Both the position numbers and the translations under genes were made by a program. From Moraxellaceae bacterium (GTDB taxonomy: Bacteria > Pseudomonadota > Gammaproteobacteria > Pseudomonadales > Moraxellaceae), in contig JAUXNL010000300.1 in NCBI GenBank assembly GCA_030684415.1, positions 1 to 7,758 on the forward strand: a stretch of DNA of 7,758 nt. Reading direction: 5' to 3'. The stretch's first letter is position 1. Each line of letters begins with the position of its first letter. This document shows, one piece after another, positions 6,768 through 7,758 of the stretch. Below the pieces are notes generated by a model. It saw only the letters and a list, made by a program, of their open reading frames with translations. It did not search any database and was not told the DNA's origin.

Positions 6768-7709
6768 TTACGCTGCTTGTACAACCGCTTTCAGTTTCCC
6801 TTTGCTCGGGGCATTCTTTTTCAGTTTCCAGTCGAGCAGGGCCTGATACGCCTTGTGCGGATCCCCGGTCTTCTCGTAGTTACGCTTCCAGACATGGATG
6901 ACTTCCCGGTTGTCATCATCCCAGGGATGGAAGTCCGGCATGAAGTAGGGCAGATAATGAGCCGTAAAAATGCGCGCCAGAATGCCGGGATTGCCAAACA
7001 GGATATTGCTCATCCTCAGGGCCGAGCGCCAGTTGGTCAGCTGCTTGTCCTTGTAGAGCAAATAGGCCTGATTCCCGACCATGAGCGGCAGCCCGAGGAC
7101 CGTCCCCACTGCCATGCCTCCCACCCGTCTTAAATATCCGCCGATACCGCCGCCGCTGGCGCCAACATACACATCAAAACTAACGCCCTTGTGCTCTGTT
7201 TCCTCGACGAAGTGCCAATACAACATCGCCCTGAGCTCGGGATCAGACTCGTTAAAGAGTTCCGGGTTTTCCAGCATGACCGACGATATGACGGCGGTAA
7301 AATGCTCAAACGCGGCCGCCACGGAGCTCTGCATATCGACACTCAGCCTATCCTGCAAGCCGGCTCTGATCCTGCTGAAAACAGCCGCCACCTTATCAAT
7401 CGGTACGCCTTGAGCAACACAAGCATTGTTCATTTCATCATGCTCGCGCGCGTGAATGCGCTCCTGGCGGCAGAAATTGATCGCCGCCTGGCGCACCTCT
7501 GGATCGTGCAGATTATCGAGCTGCACCCGGGCTGAATTCATGACCCAGCGCTCACCCTCCGGAACCGCCGCCAGAATGGCGTTCATCCAGTGCGTGGTCC
7601 ACGGGTCACCGTTAAACCAGTGGCGCGCCACCGTGTCCGTGTTCATTTTAAAATGAATGTCACGGGGTACCACTTCTTCGTATCCGATCTCTCTGCTCGC
7701 AATAGCCAT
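6768..7709 (-). CDS. PF10118-type 'metal-dependent hydrolase', probable ferritin-like di-iron protein
   Basis: A 313-residue protein and the first gene of the block. Its ATG is preceded by AGGAGA at good spacing. It resembles the family annotated as 'predicted metal-dependent hydrolase' (PF10118/COG3687). Visible residues argue for a di-iron site: E53 (in EGERW), E83-x2-H86, E135 (in FEHF), then H166-x3-E170-x2-H173. This order and the H-x3-E-x2-H ending match the ligand pattern of AurF-type ferritin-like oxygenases (E, ExxH, E, HxxxExxH). Most of the chain looks helical. A glycine-rich, hydrophobic stretch at about 183-220 may contact membrane or lipid. I infer an oxygenase acting on a hydrophobic substrate rather than a hydrolase; no member's activity is assumed. 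It sits 18 bases before the SDR gene, consistent with co-transcription. Family call firm, enzymatic role inferred. Confidence 0.85.
   Translation of the reverse strand: MAIASREIGYEEVVPRDIHFKMNTDTVARHWFNGDPWTTHWMNAILAAVPEGERWVMNSARVQLDNLHDPEVRQAAINFCRQERIHAREHDEMNNACVAQGVPIDKVAAVFSRIRAGLQDRLSVDMQSSVAAAFEHFTAVISSVMLENPELFNESDPELRAMLYWHFVEETEHKGVSFDVYVGASGGGIGGYLRRVGGMAVGTVLGLPLMVGNQAYLLYKDKQLTNWRSALRMSNILFGNPGILARIFTAHYLPYFMPDFHPWDDDNREVIHVWKRNYEKTGDPHKAYQALLDWKLKKNAPSKGKLKAVVQAA
7642..7657. repeat. 16-base perfect palindrome inside the first gene
   Basis: TTCATTTTAAAATGAA is perfectly self-complementary and only A/T-rich in a GC-leaning gene. It covers roughly codons 18-23 of the di-iron-like protein, about 52 bases after its ATG, so it could be a downstream operator. 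Its core ATTTTAAAAT recurs at 7-16 at the other end of the window. An ATG lies within it (7646-7644, minus strand) but has no ribosome site. Confidence 0.45.
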
Positions 7710-7758
7710 GATTCGTCTCCTAGTCTTGTTTATCCCACTGCTTCGGAGCCTGATGATC
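7710..7758 (-). promoter_or_regulatory. Leader of the first operon gene with strong ribosome site
   Basis: On the minus strand this edge segment ends in ACTAGGAGACGAATC directly before the ATG, a good Shine-Dalgarno site with about seven bases of spacing. GATAAA further up could be a -10 box, but the sequence ends before a -35 could be judged. The main operon promoter and any MerR operator are probably just outside the window. Confidence 0.5.

Noticed and set aside
5913..7133. Long plus-strand open frame (406 codons) opposite the SDR and the first gene
   Set aside because: It lies antisense to two genes with full family motifs. Its translation is rich in Arg, His and Gln without recognisable domains, as expected from the mirror of GC-biased coding sequence.
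1..7758. CRISPR arrays, tRNA or rRNA genes, insertion sequences, toxin-antitoxin pairs
   Set aside because: No regularly spaced repeats, no cloverleaf or rRNA-like segments, and no transposase or toxin motifs were seen on either strand.

Overview
The window is a compact single-strand catabolic gene block. All seven convincing genes are on the minus strand, so transcription runs from the right edge towards the left. By eye the base composition is moderately GC-rich (mid-50s %). Clear Shine-Dalgarno sites and bacterial protein families point to a Gram-negative bacterium, possibly an oil- or lipid-degrading gammaproteobacterium. That placement is inference: no rRNA or other marker gene is present.

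Order in the direction of transcription: (1) a member of the family usually called 'predicted metal-dependent hydrolase' (7709-6768), whose residues look like a ferritin-type di-iron oxygenase; (2) an NAD-type short-chain dehydrogenase (6749-5922); (3) an HSL-type alpha/beta hydrolase or esterase (5853-4882); (4) a type I Baeyer-Villiger flavin monooxygenase (4827-3268); (5) a small SRPBCC lipid-pocket protein (3225-2800); (6) an acyl-CoA synthetase of the FadD/ANL superfamily (2719-1169); (7) a MerR-family regulator (1054-242). Gaps between genes are about 18, 68, 54, 42, 80 and 114 bases, which suits one operon with possible internal promoters before the acyl-CoA synthetase and before the regulator.

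Read as chemistry, the set forms a complete sub-terminal oxidation route: an oxygenase makes a secondary alcohol, the SDR makes a ketone, the Baeyer-Villiger enzyme makes an ester, the esterase splits it, and the CoA ligase activates the acid for beta-oxidation. The SRPBCC protein could hold the hydrophobic substrate or intermediate, and the MerR protein would sense it. The cluster recalls the mymA operon of Mycobacterium tuberculosis (monooxygenase, LipR hydrolase, SDR, FadD13). It differs in having a MerR regulator, an SRPBCC protein, the di-iron-like protein, and a monooxygenase with a more classical Baeyer-Villiger signature. The substrate cannot be read from the sequence.

The left 241 bases hold no intact gene. 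They contain a very AT-rich stretch (1-57, about 25% GC by count), a protein-like plus-strand frame without a start (47-184) that looks like the 3' remnant of a broken gene, and a strong GC hairpin (195-226) placed to end the operon. The right 49 bases hold the leader and ribosome binding site of the first gene, but not enough upstream sequence to show the main promoter.
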